From Pseudomonadota bacterium (GTDB lineage Bacteria > Pseudomonadota > Gammaproteobacteria > JAKAQQ01): a stretch of DNA of 64,000 nucleotides. The DNA lies in NCBI GenBank assembly GCA_021839245.1, contig JAKCBQ010000006.1, positions 1 to 64,000 of the forward strand, given 5' to 3'. The position numbers were made by a program, and so were the translations under genes. The notes beneath the pieces are model-generated. The model saw only the letters and a program-made list of their open reading frames with translations. It made no database searches and was not told the DNA's origin. Below, piece by piece: positions 37,278 to 45,487 of this stretch (positions are counted from its first letter, which is position 1; each line of letters starts with the position of its first letter).

Positions 37278-38078
37278 TCATGCCCACGCCGCTCGCGCGT
37301 GAGTCGTGGTCATCACTTCGAAAACGGATTTCACGGCGGCATGCAGCGAGAGCAATTCCTCACGGAGCCCCTCCGTATCGACGGGCATACGACCTTGGAC
37401 GAAGTGATCCGTATCGATGACCGCATGGGCGCGAGACTCCGTTGTGTTGAATTTCGGATTCATCACGAGATTGTTGAGTTGCAGATCTGGGGGGAACCCG
37501 AGAGGTCCTGTCGTCCGGACCACCCGAGCCACAAGAGTCCCGGTGGTGACCAACGGGCCCGGGCTTGTCTCAAAGACGGATTCCGTCAGGCTGTAGCGCT
37601 CTTTGGCACGGAACTCAATCCCGTGCAACCCCGGGGCGAGATACGCTTCGACACTCTCACCCGCACGGGGCAGCACGGCGTCGAGATAACGAAGGCCCAA
37701 CCGGCTGACGTGATCGAGGGTCACCGCCTCGTGCACGGTCATCAACCCCTCTAGCAACTCTTGGATGAACTCGTTGTGCGTTTCGTAGCGGGTCGTGTGA
37801 TAGATGATGCCCACGGGCGTCAAGACAAATCCGGACGTACGATCGTTGCGCGTGATGAACCAGACGGGCACCGGTGTAACTTGGAGGACGGCCTGGGGCG
37901 CTTGATCGGGAGAGGGAGGCGAGAGCTGTTGAACCAGCCTCGTCTCAAACAACGTGTAACCCTTCAACCTGAGGCTGTCCTGAATCTGATCGACATACTT
38001 CGACATTGCTGCGATGGGATTGAAGCTCGCCTGGGCAAGAGCGTAGTAGATGGGTGCGTTCGACATCCTCTCGCTCAC
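37278..38078 (-). CDS. TIGR04255-family protein, first gene of the accessory operon
   Basis: A GTG at 38078 has TGAGGGAG about 6 bases upstream and is preferred (266 residues); an ATG four codons later is possible. The start NAPIYYALAQASFNPIAAM and the core FVLTPVGIIYHTTRYETHNEF...HVSRLGLRYLD match the TIGR04255 pattern (N-terminal 'P..ya...v.F', central 'f.ttrY', 'RiGLRY.n'). The family is sporadically distributed and uncharacterised. It leads the three-gene operon and faces a dead IS5-like element upstream. Confidence 0.7.
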   Translation of the reverse strand: MSERMSNAPIYYALAQASFNPIAAMSKYVDQIQDSLRLKGYTLFETRLVQQLSPPSPDQAPQAVLQVTPVPVWFITRNDRTSGFVLTPVGIIYHTTRYETHNEFIQELLEGLMTVHEAVTLDHVSRLGLRYLDAVLPRAGESVEAYLAPGLHGIEFRAKERYSLTESVFETSPGPLVTTGTLVARVVRTTGPLGFPPDLQLNNLVMNPKFNTTESRAHAVIDTDHFVQGRMPVDTEGLREELLSLHAAVKSVFEVMTTTHARAAWA

Positions 38079-38095
38079 GTAAACTCCCTCACCGG

Positions 38096-38132
38096 TTGAC
38101 ATTCTGGTTGTCAAGTTTACACCAAGTTGACA
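38096..38132. promoter_or_regulatory. Operator-like cluster of three TTGACA/TGTCAA half-sites
   Basis: TTGACA at 38096-38101, TGTCAA at 38109-38114 and TTGACA at 38127-38132 form two overlapping inverted arrangements (7- and 12-base spacers) 18-54 bases upstream of the first start of the operon. A further small palindrome, TGCCAA-CAC-TTGGCA, lies at 38152-38166. No -35/-10 pair at normal spacing is clear. Confidence 0.5.
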
Positions 38133-38182
38133 ATCTGCCTGTTACCACTTTTGCCAACACTTGGCACTAGGCTGAAAGCCTA

Positions 38183-38883
38183 AGATTCAGTGTGCGGTGA
38201 AGTCAAGACGCCAAGCGAGCCGAAATCGACCCCGATGTGGGCCTTCATGCCGAAGTACCACTGCTTGCCCTTCCGGGTCTGGTGCATCTCGGGATCACGC
38301 GCCTTCTCCCGGTTCTTGGTCGAGTTCGGGGAACTGGTGATCGTGGCATCCACAATGGTCCCGGTGTGGACCTTGAGACCGTTCTCCTGGAGGGACTCCC
38401 CGATGAGGGCGAAGAGGCGCTCCCCCAGATGATGGTGCTCCAGCAAATGGTGGAACTTGCCGATGGTGGTCTCGTCCGGCACGGGCTCCCGCCCGAGGTC
38501 GATGCCGACGAACCGACGCAGGACCCGGGAATCGTCGAGCGCTTCCTCCACCGCCGGGCCCGAGAGATTGAACCCGTGCGGCAAGAAGGGAATCCGTCGG
38601 AGGCGCTCGACGCCGATCGGCGGACGGCCGCGGCCCTCGCCCCGAGGGTAAAACGGCTCGAGGACAGCCGCAAGCTCCACCCAAGGGATGAGGCGGGGTT
38701 CATCTCCTCAAGAAACTGTTCACGGCGGGTAGGTTTGCGGTACTTCTCGAAACCTTCGTCGGCGAGGGTCTCTTGGCTCATGGCGGTTTTCCGCGCCAAG
38801 GATCAAGAGAGATCATCGAGTCGTGACTCGACGTCACAACGTAATTATGGACACATCGGCAAATAAATCAGAGCTTCCTTAGG
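38183..38883 (-). mobile_element. Truncated IS5-family insertion sequence
   Basis: The right end reads, on the minus strand, CTAA then GGAAGCTCTGATTTATTTG, which fits IS5 target preference (YTAR) followed by a terminal repeat. The transposase frame starts about 80 bases inside. The left part, including the last third of the transposase and the second terminal repeat, is missing. Confidence 0.7.
38185..38781 (-). pseudogene. IS5-family transposase, frameshifted and C-terminally truncated
   Basis: It begins MSQETLADEGFEKYRKPTRR (ATG 38781), loses frame near the codons for NPAS, and continues in another frame from VELAAVLEPFYPRGEGRG through DLGREPVPDETTIGKF and GTIVDATI (first catalytic Asp) to KQWYFGMKAHIGVD (second Asp). 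Homology stops there, so the final Glu and about 120 residues are absent. Several consensus positions are changed (for example PHGFNL for QHWFNL). Confidence 0.85.
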
Positions 38884-39020
38884 ATTTCGACAGGCGAGCC
38901 AATCCGCAGAGAACGCCGTCACGCCACTGGAGTCCTTGCAGACATCACCGGACCCCGTCCCTCTCCACAAAGGCCTCGACAAGAGACGCGCTCTCACCGT
39001 TCACCGGCGGTCGTGCGAGG

Positions 39021-40931
39021 TCAAACCTCGGCTCGAGCCTCGGCCCCGCGCCGCTCGAGCCAGAGTCTCCGGTCGCCCGCCCGTCGCCGGCTCAACATCA
39101 TGTGGAACAGGTCCTCCGTCGAGCGCGTGGTTTCGACATCGGCCAGGACCAAGCGGATGAGCCGCCGACTCGTGGGATCCATGGTCGTGAGCCGGAGCTG
39201 CTCGGGATTCATCTCCCCGAGACCTTTGAAGCGGGTGATCGTCGCCCGACGCCCGGGCGCATCGCCCGCCAGGGCCTCAAGGATCCGATCGCGCTCGGCG
39301 TCGTCGCGGGCGTAGGCCACCGTCTCGCCGAGATCGATGCGGTAGAGCGGAGGCTGGGCGACATGGACGCGACCCTCGCGGACGAGGCTCCGGAAGTGGC
39401 GAAGGAAGAGGGCCAGAAGAAGGGTGGCGATGTGGGCCCCGTCGGAGTCGGCGTCCGCAAGGATACAGACCTTGCCGTAACGAAGACCCGCGGTGTCCGA
39501 CTGAGCGGGGGCCACCCCGAGCGCGCGGGCGATGTCGCGCACTTCGTTCGAGGAGAGGATCTCCTCGCTGCGGCTTTCCCAAGTGTTGAGAATCTTGCCG
39601 CGAAGCGCAAGGACGGCCTGGGTGGCCCGATCGCGGGCTTGGCGGGCCGAGCCGCCGGCCGAATCGCCCTCGACGAGGAAGAGTTCGCTCGATTCGAGAT
39701 CGCGGCTCGTGCAGTCGGCCAGCTTCCCGGGCAGCGCCAGGGCGGCGCTGAATTTCTTGCGCTCCACCACGGCGGCGGCCTGTTGACGAGCCTGCGCGAG
39801 ACGCACGAGACCGGCGACGATCTCCTCACCGATCTGGGGGTGGCGGTGGAGCCACAGCGAGAGCGCATCCTTGATCGCCCCCGCCGTCGCCCCCTGAGCG
39901 TCGCGGGCGGTGAGCCGTTCCTTCGTCTGCCCGGCGAACTCCGCCTCACGCAGGCGGAGTGAGAGGACGTAGGCGAGACTTCCCACGACGTCCTCGATCG
40001 TCAGTTTGAGACCGCGCGGGACAAGACCGCGCACCTCGCAAAACTCGCGCACCGCCTCGGCCGCTCCGGACCGCAGACCCGCCACATGCGTCCCGCCGAG
40101 CGGCGTGGGCACGAGGTTCACGTAACTCTCGGTCGGGCGCGGCGCCTCGGCGCTCTCGGGGTCGACCCAAGCCAGCGCGCACTCGAGGCTCATCTTCTCG
40201 CCCGGAACGGAAAGGACCAGAGGGGGGCTCGGGCGGACAAGCGCGTCCCCAAGCGTCTCCGCGAGATACGGTCCCAGGCCGTCCTCATAGCGCCAGCGGT
40301 CGCTCCGGGGCGGATCCTCCGCCACGATGGCGACTTCGAGACCGGGGAGGAGAACGGCTTTGGCGCGGAGGAGACGCGCGAGCCGATCGTAAGAGAACGT
40401 GGAGCTCGCAAAATAGCGGGGCTCGGGCCAGAAACGGACGAGGGTCCCTGTCCCCGTCCCACGCGCGGCGGCGCTGCGTGTGAGGTTCTCAGCCACCTCA
40501 CCCTGCGCGAAGGCCATGCGGTACTCGGCCCCGTCGCGCCAGACGCTCACTTCGAGGCGGCGGCTGAGGGCGTTGACGACCGAGACTCCCACCCCGTGGA
40601 GACCGCCCGCGTAGCGGTAGACGCGCTCGGAGAACTTGCTCCCGGCGTGCAGGGTGGTCAGGATGACCTCGACCCCCGGGCGTCCGAGCGTGGGATGAAG
40701 GTCGACGGGCATCCCCCGCCCGTCGTCGCGAACGGAGAGCGACCCGTCGGTGTGCAGGCGAACCTCGATACGCCGCGCGTGGCCCGCCAGAGCCTCGTCG
40801 ACGCTGTTGTCGATGACCTCCCAGGCGAGATGCTCGGGACTCGAGGTGTCGGTGTACATGCCCGGCCGCCGGCGGACGGGATCGAGACCCTCAAGAACCT
40901 CGATGTCGCGGGCGCGGTAGCTCGTGCTCAC
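39021..40931 (-). CDS. parE: DNA topoisomerase IV subunit B
   Basis: 636 residues. ATPase motifs: EVIDNSVDEALAGHA, DDGRGMPVDLHPTLGRPGVE, YAGGLHGVGVSVVNALS. Toprim motifs: FLVEGDSAGGSARQARDR, ILADADSDGAHIATLL and RFKGLGEMNPEQL. Length and the absence of the GyrB insert favour ParE over GyrB. Partner parC is not in the window. Confidence 0.93.
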   Translation of the reverse strand: MSTSYRARDIEVLEGLDPVRRRPGMYTDTSSPEHLAWEVIDNSVDEALAGHARRIEVRLHTDGSLSVRDDGRGMPVDLHPTLGRPGVEVILTTLHAGSKFSERVYRYAGGLHGVGVSVVNALSRRLEVSVWRDGAEYRMAFAQGEVAENLTRSAAARGTGTGTLVRFWPEPRYFASSTFSYDRLARLLRAKAVLLPGLEVAIVAEDPPRSDRWRYEDGLGPYLAETLGDALVRPSPPLVLSVPGEKMSLECALAWVDPESAEAPRPTESYVNLVPTPLGGTHVAGLRSGAAEAVREFCEVRGLVPRGLKLTIEDVVGSLAYVLSLRLREAEFAGQTKERLTARDAQGATAGAIKDALSLWLHRHPQIGEEIVAGLVRLAQARQQAAAVVERKKFSAALALPGKLADCTSRDLESSELFLVEGDSAGGSARQARDRATQAVLALRGKILNTWESRSEEILSSNEVRDIARALGVAPAQSDTAGLRYGKVCILADADSDGAHIATLLLALFLRHFRSLVREGRVHVAQPPLYRIDLGETVAYARDDAERDRILEALAGDAPGRRATITRFKGLGEMNPEQLRLTTMDPTSRRLIRLVLADVETTRSTEDLFHMMLSRRRAGDRRLWLERRGAEARAEV

Positions 40932-40985
40932 ACAAAAAGGCCTCGGCCGACGGGCTCGGCGGTATTGTAACGGGCGGAGGGTTCC

Positions 40986-41579
40986 TCAGCCGGAGGATTC
41001 GTCGAGCCAGTCGCGGGCGAGAAGGCCGCGCGTCTCCTCGTCGAGCACCGTCTCGTGGCGGTAGAGAGGATGATCGCAGGCCAGCACCACCCGCGAAACC
41101 GCGAACTCCCGACGGTCCTCGGACGTGAGCGGAAAGCGAAGATAGTGGACCGAAGCGGTCTTCTCATCGGTCGTGCGCGGAAGATTCTCGTCGGCGCGTG
41201 CGGTGCGGGCCGGAGCGTCACCGACACGCAGATGGATGCGATCCTCGATCCCGCGGAGTTCGCGCAGACGCACGCGGCGGATCTCGGGGTCCGGGAGCTC
41301 GATCATCATCGTCGCCGTGAGGCCCGTGCCGTCCGGAACCAGGGGGTTGTACGCCTCGAGTTCGGCGAGAACACCCTCGCGCTCGAAGATCCGCTCGATG
41401 CGCAGCATCTCCTGAATCTGGTACTGGACCGTGAGGCGGTCTTCGAAGGCGACGGTGACGTCGGGACCGAGGGCGACGCGGCGGCGTTTTTGATGGTCGA
41501 TGGCGCGGCGGCGGAACTCGGGACGAACACGGTCGTAAGCCTCGAGGCTCAAGAGGTCGTCGGGGGTCAAGGGGCGCAC
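40986..41579 (-). CDS. DUF3501 family protein
   Basis: GTG at 41579 gives 197 residues. Family features: LTPDDLLSLEAYDRVRPEFR, ALGPDVTVAFEDRLTVQYQIQE, EAYNPLVPDGTGLTATMMIE and KTASVHYLRFPL. DUF3501 proteins recur beside rubrerythrin and an Fe-S protein, as here, and are of unknown function. The start overlaps the Fe-S gene by 13 bases, so translation is probably coupled. Confidence 0.85.
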   Translation of the reverse strand: MRPLTPDDLLSLEAYDRVRPEFRRRAIDHQKRRRVALGPDVTVAFEDRLTVQYQIQEMLRIERIFEREGVLAELEAYNPLVPDGTGLTATMMIELPDPEIRRVRLRELRGIEDRIHLRVGDAPARTARADENLPRTTDEKTASVHYLRFPLTSEDRREFAVSRVVLACDHPLYRHETVLDEETRGLLARDWLDESSG

Positions 41580-42952
41580 GGCGGCTCCGCGGGAGAGGAC
41601 GGTGAGGGGTGAAGCCCCGCGGGGGGAACGAGCCCGTAGGCGACGGCGGCGAGACGGAGAGGATGGACGGCGGGGGCGTGCCCGCCCCCCCAGGCGATGT
41701 GTCGCCCGGCCATCGGGCAATCGCTCGTCACGACGGCCTCGGGGGCCTCTCGGACGGCGGCGAAGACCGGCCGTCCGATGGCCACCGCGTGAGGATGCGT
41801 TTCGCGGCGGACGGCGTAGGTGCCGTCGTGACCCGAACAACGCTCGATCGCCCGAACCCGCGTGCCGGGGATCAGCTCGAGAAACTCCCGTGTCCGCGGG
41901 CCGATGTTCTGTACCCGTTGGTGGCAGGGCGCGTGGTAGACCACCTCGCCGAGCGGTACCTTGAAATCCTTGCTCAGCAACCCGTCGCGAGCGCGCAGCA
42001 TGAGGTACTCGAAGGGGTCGCGGAAAGCGGCGGCGACTTTGGCCGCGAGGGGATCGTCGGGGAGGAGGAGCGGGAGCTCGCGCCGGAACATGAGAACGCA
42101 GGACGGCACCGGAGCGGTGAGCTCATAACCCTCGTCCACGAGGCGGGCCAGGACGGGAAGGTTCCGCCGCGCGTGCTCGGCGACGGTCTCGAGATCACCG
42201 TGCTCGAACCGCGGCATCCCGCAGCAGATCTCCTCCGGCACGAGATCGACGGCGATGCCGTTGTGCTCGAAGACGCGCACGAGGTCTTGAGCGATCTCGG
42301 GTTCGTTGCGGTTCGCGTAGCAGGTGACGAAGAGGGCGACACGTCCCCGTGTCCGTTCGCCCGCCACCGCACGCGGCGGGATCTTCGGGGTGCGGCGCCG
42401 ACGGGTGCGGAAGGAGCGCGGCGCGTAGGGCGGGAGCGGCTCTTCGCGGGCCACACCGGCCACGGCCTCCAGGGCACGGCGCGCAGTCCGGTTGCGGGCG
42501 AGCGCGTTGACCGCCGGGGCCACCACCGGGACCCCGAGGAGACGGCCCACGGCGTCGGTCGCGGTGAGGAGGCGATCGCGCGCGCGCAGTCCTTCCTCAC
42601 GGAAGCGCGTCGCCTTGAGGCGCAGCATGAGTTTGGGAAAATCGAGGGCGAAGGGATGCGGAGGAACGTAGGGACACTTGGTCATGAAGCAGAGATCGCA
42701 GAGATAACACTGCTCCGCGACCTTCCAGGCGACCTCACGACCGAGTTCTCCCACTTCCCCGCCGGGGGTCTCGTCGACAGCGTCGAAGAGGAGAGGGAAA
42801 GCCGCGCAGAGATTAAAGCAGCGGCGGCACCCGTGGCAGACGTCGAAGACCCGAGCGGCCTCCTTCTCGAGGCCGGCCCGGTCGGTGTACTCCGCCTCCT
42901 CCCAGCGCACGGGATGACGCTCGGGGGCTCTCAATCCGCCTTCTTCGCTCAT
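41567..42952 (-). CDS. Fe-S protein of the heterodisulfide-reductase/glycolate-oxidase type
   Basis: Start taken at MSEEGG (ATG 42952), 461 residues. Two cysteine groups for 4Fe-4S clusters are visible near the N-terminus: CHGCRRCFNLC and CYLCDLCFMTKCPYVPP. Later come CCG-like motifs: EEICCGMPRFEHGD and YHAPCHQRVQNIG, and ERCSGHDG. It is expected to transfer electrons in the cytoplasm or at the membrane. Between rubrerythrin and DUF3501 it likely helps reduce peroxide, though this link is inferred from repeated co-occurrence. Confidence 0.85.
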   Translation of the reverse strand: MSEEGGLRAPERHPVRWEEAEYTDRAGLEKEAARVFDVCHGCRRCFNLCAAFPLLFDAVDETPGGEVGELGREVAWKVAEQCYLCDLCFMTKCPYVPPHPFALDFPKLMLRLKATRFREEGLRARDRLLTATDAVGRLLGVPVVAPAVNALARNRTARRALEAVAGVAREEPLPPYAPRSFRTRRRRTPKIPPRAVAGERTRGRVALFVTCYANRNEPEIAQDLVRVFEHNGIAVDLVPEEICCGMPRFEHGDLETVAEHARRNLPVLARLVDEGYELTAPVPSCVLMFRRELPLLLPDDPLAAKVAAAFRDPFEYLMLRARDGLLSKDFKVPLGEVVYHAPCHQRVQNIGPRTREFLELIPGTRVRAIERCSGHDGTYAVRRETHPHAVAIGRPVFAAVREAPEAVVTSDCPMAGRHIAWGGGHAPAVHPLRLAAVAYGLVPPAGLHPSPSSPAEPPCAP

Positions 42953-43008
42953 GGTCGCAAACACCGTCCCCCCGTCGTTCAAGCCGCGGGGGGACAGGGC
43001 TGATCCGC

Positions 43009-43431
43009 TCAGGCGCCGAGGGTTTCGAGAGCTTTCTGGAAGCGGTTGGCGTGGGAGCGCTCGGCTTTGGCCAGGCGTTCGAACCAGTCGGCGATTTCCT
43101 CGAAGCCCTCCTCGCGGGCGGCCTTGGCCATTCCGGGGTACATGTCCGTGTATTCGTGCGTCTCGCCGGCAATGGCGGCACGAAGGTTCTTGTCCGTGGG
43201 GCCAATCGGTTCACCCGTGGCGGGATCGCCGACCGCTTCGAGGTACTCGAGGTGTCCGTGGGCGTGGCCCGTTTCGCCCTCGGCGGTCGAGCGGAAGACG
43301 GCCGCGACATCGTTGTAACCCTCGACGTCGGCTTTGGCCGCGAAGTAGAGGTAGCGACGGTTCGCCTGCGATTCACCGGCGAAGGCGTACTTGAGGTTTT
43401 CGTGCGTCTTGGTGCCTTTGAGACTCTTCAT
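43009..43431 (-). CDS. Rubrerythrin-type diiron protein lacking the rubredoxin domain
   Basis: 140 residues. Ferritin-like four-helix bundle with iron ligands in [47 protein letters not shown] and [10 protein letters not shown]. It ends after the bundle; the C-terminal rubredoxin domain of classical rubrerythrin (paired CxxC) is absent, as in sulerythrin-type proteins. Family role: hydrogen peroxide reduction. GGGAG precedes the ATG. Electrons could come from the adjacent Fe-S protein. Confidence 0.92.
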   Translation of the reverse strand: MKSLKGTKTHENLKYAFAGESQANRRYLYFAAKADVEGYNDVAAVFRSTAEGETGHAHGHLEYLEAVGDPATGEPIGPTDKNLRAAIAGETHEYTDMYPGMAKAAREEGFEEIADWFERLAKAERSHANRFQKALETLGA

Positions 43432-43468
43432 GAACGTATCTCCCGTGCTGGTAGAGGTCGGCCTAAGA

Positions 43469-43477
43469 ATTATACCA
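43469..43477 (-). promoter_or_regulatory. Extended -10 promoter of the rubrerythrin operon
   Basis: On the minus strand TGG-TATAAT is a perfect extended -10, about 38 bases from the ATG. The -35 position falls inside the 168-bp repeat that begins 3 bases further upstream and shows only CTGGAC-like sequence, so activity would depend on the extended -10. Confidence 0.6.
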
Positions 43478-43479
43478 GC

Positions 43480-43647
43480 ATTGGAATCAGTCCAGGATCG
43501 AAACCGAATCTCCTACGACAGGCTCCCCACCCTTCCAAGAAATTCAAGAACCTCCCAGCGTGGTCCGGAGGAAAGGAGTGAAGTACAACCAAGGACCACC
43601 GGCCGCGGCCGCACTTCGCTCTTCCTGCCACGACACCTCCTCAGGAC
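43480..43647 (+). repeat. 168-bp direct repeat, left copy
   Basis: It aligns without gaps to 53257-53424; by eye about 36 of 168 positions differ (roughly 79% identity). The first 24 bases are nearly identical, and two blocks (GGCCGCGGCCGCA and TCTTCCTGCC) are perfect. It directly abuts the rubrerythrin promoter. No recognised gene lies in it. Confidence 0.75.
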
Positions 43648-43699
43648 AGTCAAGTCCAATCTTTGCTGTCAGTTCGCTCCGGCTTCGACGTGCTCAACT

Positions 43700-44747
43700 C
43701 AAGGACACCACCACCTCCACCTGCTCCCAAGGAGGGCCCGCGGGCTGTCGGGACGCGAGCCATTCGTGAAATTCATCCCTATTGAGATCGCGCTGCCCGG
43801 CCTACGCCTCGTGCTGTTCGACCAAGAGAGCCCGAGGAGACGGTGAGCCGATTCGGCGTTAGGGAAGATCCGGATCACCGGTTTCCGCCCGCGGATCTCT
43901 CCATTCAAGCGCTCCTGCATGTTGGTCGTGCGCAGCCGCCTCGACCAGACCCGCGTGGCTGTCCGAGTTGATCCACAAGACCCCCCTCAAGCCGGCCCTT
44001 TCAATCCCTTGAAGAAGTCCTCCCAGGCGGCGAAGGACTCCGAGTCCCCGATCTCGAGGCCAGGATCTCCCGCTCCCCGTCGTCACGGATGCCCGTGGCG
44101 ATGAGGGCGCCTTCGACACCACCCGGTCGTCTTCGCGCACGGTGATCCCCAAGGCGTCGATCCGCACAAACGGGGAGGAGGCCGTCAGACGACGCTCGTG
44201 GAACGCCCGGACCCGGGGATCGAGCTGGGCGCAAAGCGCGCTCACGGTCGATGTCGAGAAGGAGGTCCCGCACAAGGCCTCGGTGATCTCGGTCACCTTG
44301 CGGGTCAAGACGCCGTGAACGACCCTCTCCATGAGCGCCAGCACAAAGGCTTGCTCGCTGCGCTGATCGCGTTTGAAGATCTCGGGCGAGAAACTGCCGT
44401 CCCGCGTCTGGGGCACCTGTAAAGTCACAGGCCCGACCCGGATGTCGAGGGTCCGGGGACGGACGCCGTGACGGTCGCCCTGCCGTTCGGGGGTCCGTTC
44501 GTACGGGCTCGCCCCGAGAGGTTCGGTCATCTGCGCCGCCAGGAGCTGGTTCAGGACCGTCTCGATCAGCCGGGCCAGACCCTCCGGCTCGTTCAGCTAT
44601 CCGGGCAACAAGTCCTGGGCTACGCTGACATCGTCCTCTGCATCGCTTCGATCTCCGGTTGAAGGCTAGACACTGTCGATTGGGTCGAGGCGGTGGCACT
44701 CACCACCTCAACCCGTCGGCGATTGACAGCAGTTTAAGGACTCAATC
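43700..44747 (-). pseudogene. IS256-family transposase remnant, left copy
   Basis: Reading on the minus strand from 44747: a stop in the N-terminal part, then MTEPLGASPYERTPERQGDR, TLQVPQTRDGSFSPEIF, RSEQAFVLALMERVVHGV, TRKVTEITEALCGTSFSTST and VRIDALGITVREDDRVVSKA, typical Mutator-type transposase. A frameshift follows, then after NSDSHAGLVEAA a jump straight to NMQERLNGEIRGRKPVIRIF, the C-terminal end. About 150 residues of the catalytic core are deleted. Non-functional. Confidence 0.85.
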
Positions 44748-45154
44748 TTGCCGCCATGGGCGTGAAATTCGACTTTGGTCGCACTTTGGGATTCATCTCC
44801 CCAAGATGTCTCCACAAGCCCCTACCCGGTAGAAGCCCCCGAATTCGGATTCACACGTACGGCATTTGCACGGCATCCCTCCGGACTCCAAGGAGTGCCA
44901 AAGGTTTCTAAACTTGTGCATCAAGGGTAGTCAACGTGCATCACATCGCGGCATGAAGCCTTTCCTTCAGGCCTGCAAGCTGTTTTTATCAAAATCAGCG
45001 CGGTGGATTCCTGGAACGTCGGCGACGCGATAGCGTTCGCACGGAGTGCTCTCACGGTCACCGATGACGTGGGTGACATTGGGAATCGACGTAGAAGTCC
45101 ACGAATTTCCGTTAGCGATGAGGCCGCGCCGATCATCATCCACCGCCCAGAACG
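44748..45154. other. 407-bp stretch without a recognised gene
   Basis: It lies between the IS256 remnant and the metallopeptidase gene and is visibly less GC-rich than the housekeeping regions. Reading all frames I see only short, unconvincing frames and no clear promoter or RNA gene. Confidence 0.5.
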
Positions 45155-45487
45155 TCAGCGGAGAGCCCGAGATTTCACACCTCGATCTTGCCTCGCGGAC
45201 TCCAGTTCACGCCACCCTGGAACGTGGGCATTCATCAGCGCTTTAAACAGGCGCCCGTGGCTTGGATAACGCAGATGCAACAACTCATGAACGATCACGT
45301 AGTTTTGGAAACGCTCGTCCTGCATGACCAAATCGGCCGCCAGGGTGACGATCCCGGCGGAAGAACAGGATCCCCATTTCCTACACATGGCTTGAACGCG
45401 AACGACACGCGGTCTGACACGCAGTGTCGCCGCCCAGGTGTCCACGCGCCGCCGCAGTTCTTGCGCAGGGAGGAGAGGAAATCTCAT
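45155..45487 (-). CDS. Small M48/YgjP-type (DUF45) metallopeptidase, last gene of the restriction operon
   Basis: 110 residues with an ATGA overlap to hsd[20 protein letters not shown] and the zinc motif [21 protein letters not shown] (HELLH) match the short SprT/YgjP-like metallopeptidases often coded beside type I restriction subunits. The N-terminal third of full-length YgjP proteins is absent, as in other restriction-linked copies. Its target is unknown; turnover of HsdR or a DNA-protein role are both speculative. Confidence 0.8.
   Translation of the reverse strand: MRFPLLPAQELRRRVDTWAATLRVRPRVVRVQAMCRKWGSCSSAGIVTLAADLVMQDERFQNYVIVHELLHLRYPSHGRLFKALMNAHVPGWRELESARQDRGVKSRALR

Noticed and set aside
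44750-45150. Small frames of about 70 codons before the metallopeptidase gene
   Set aside because: No start signals, no family resemblance and conflicting strands.
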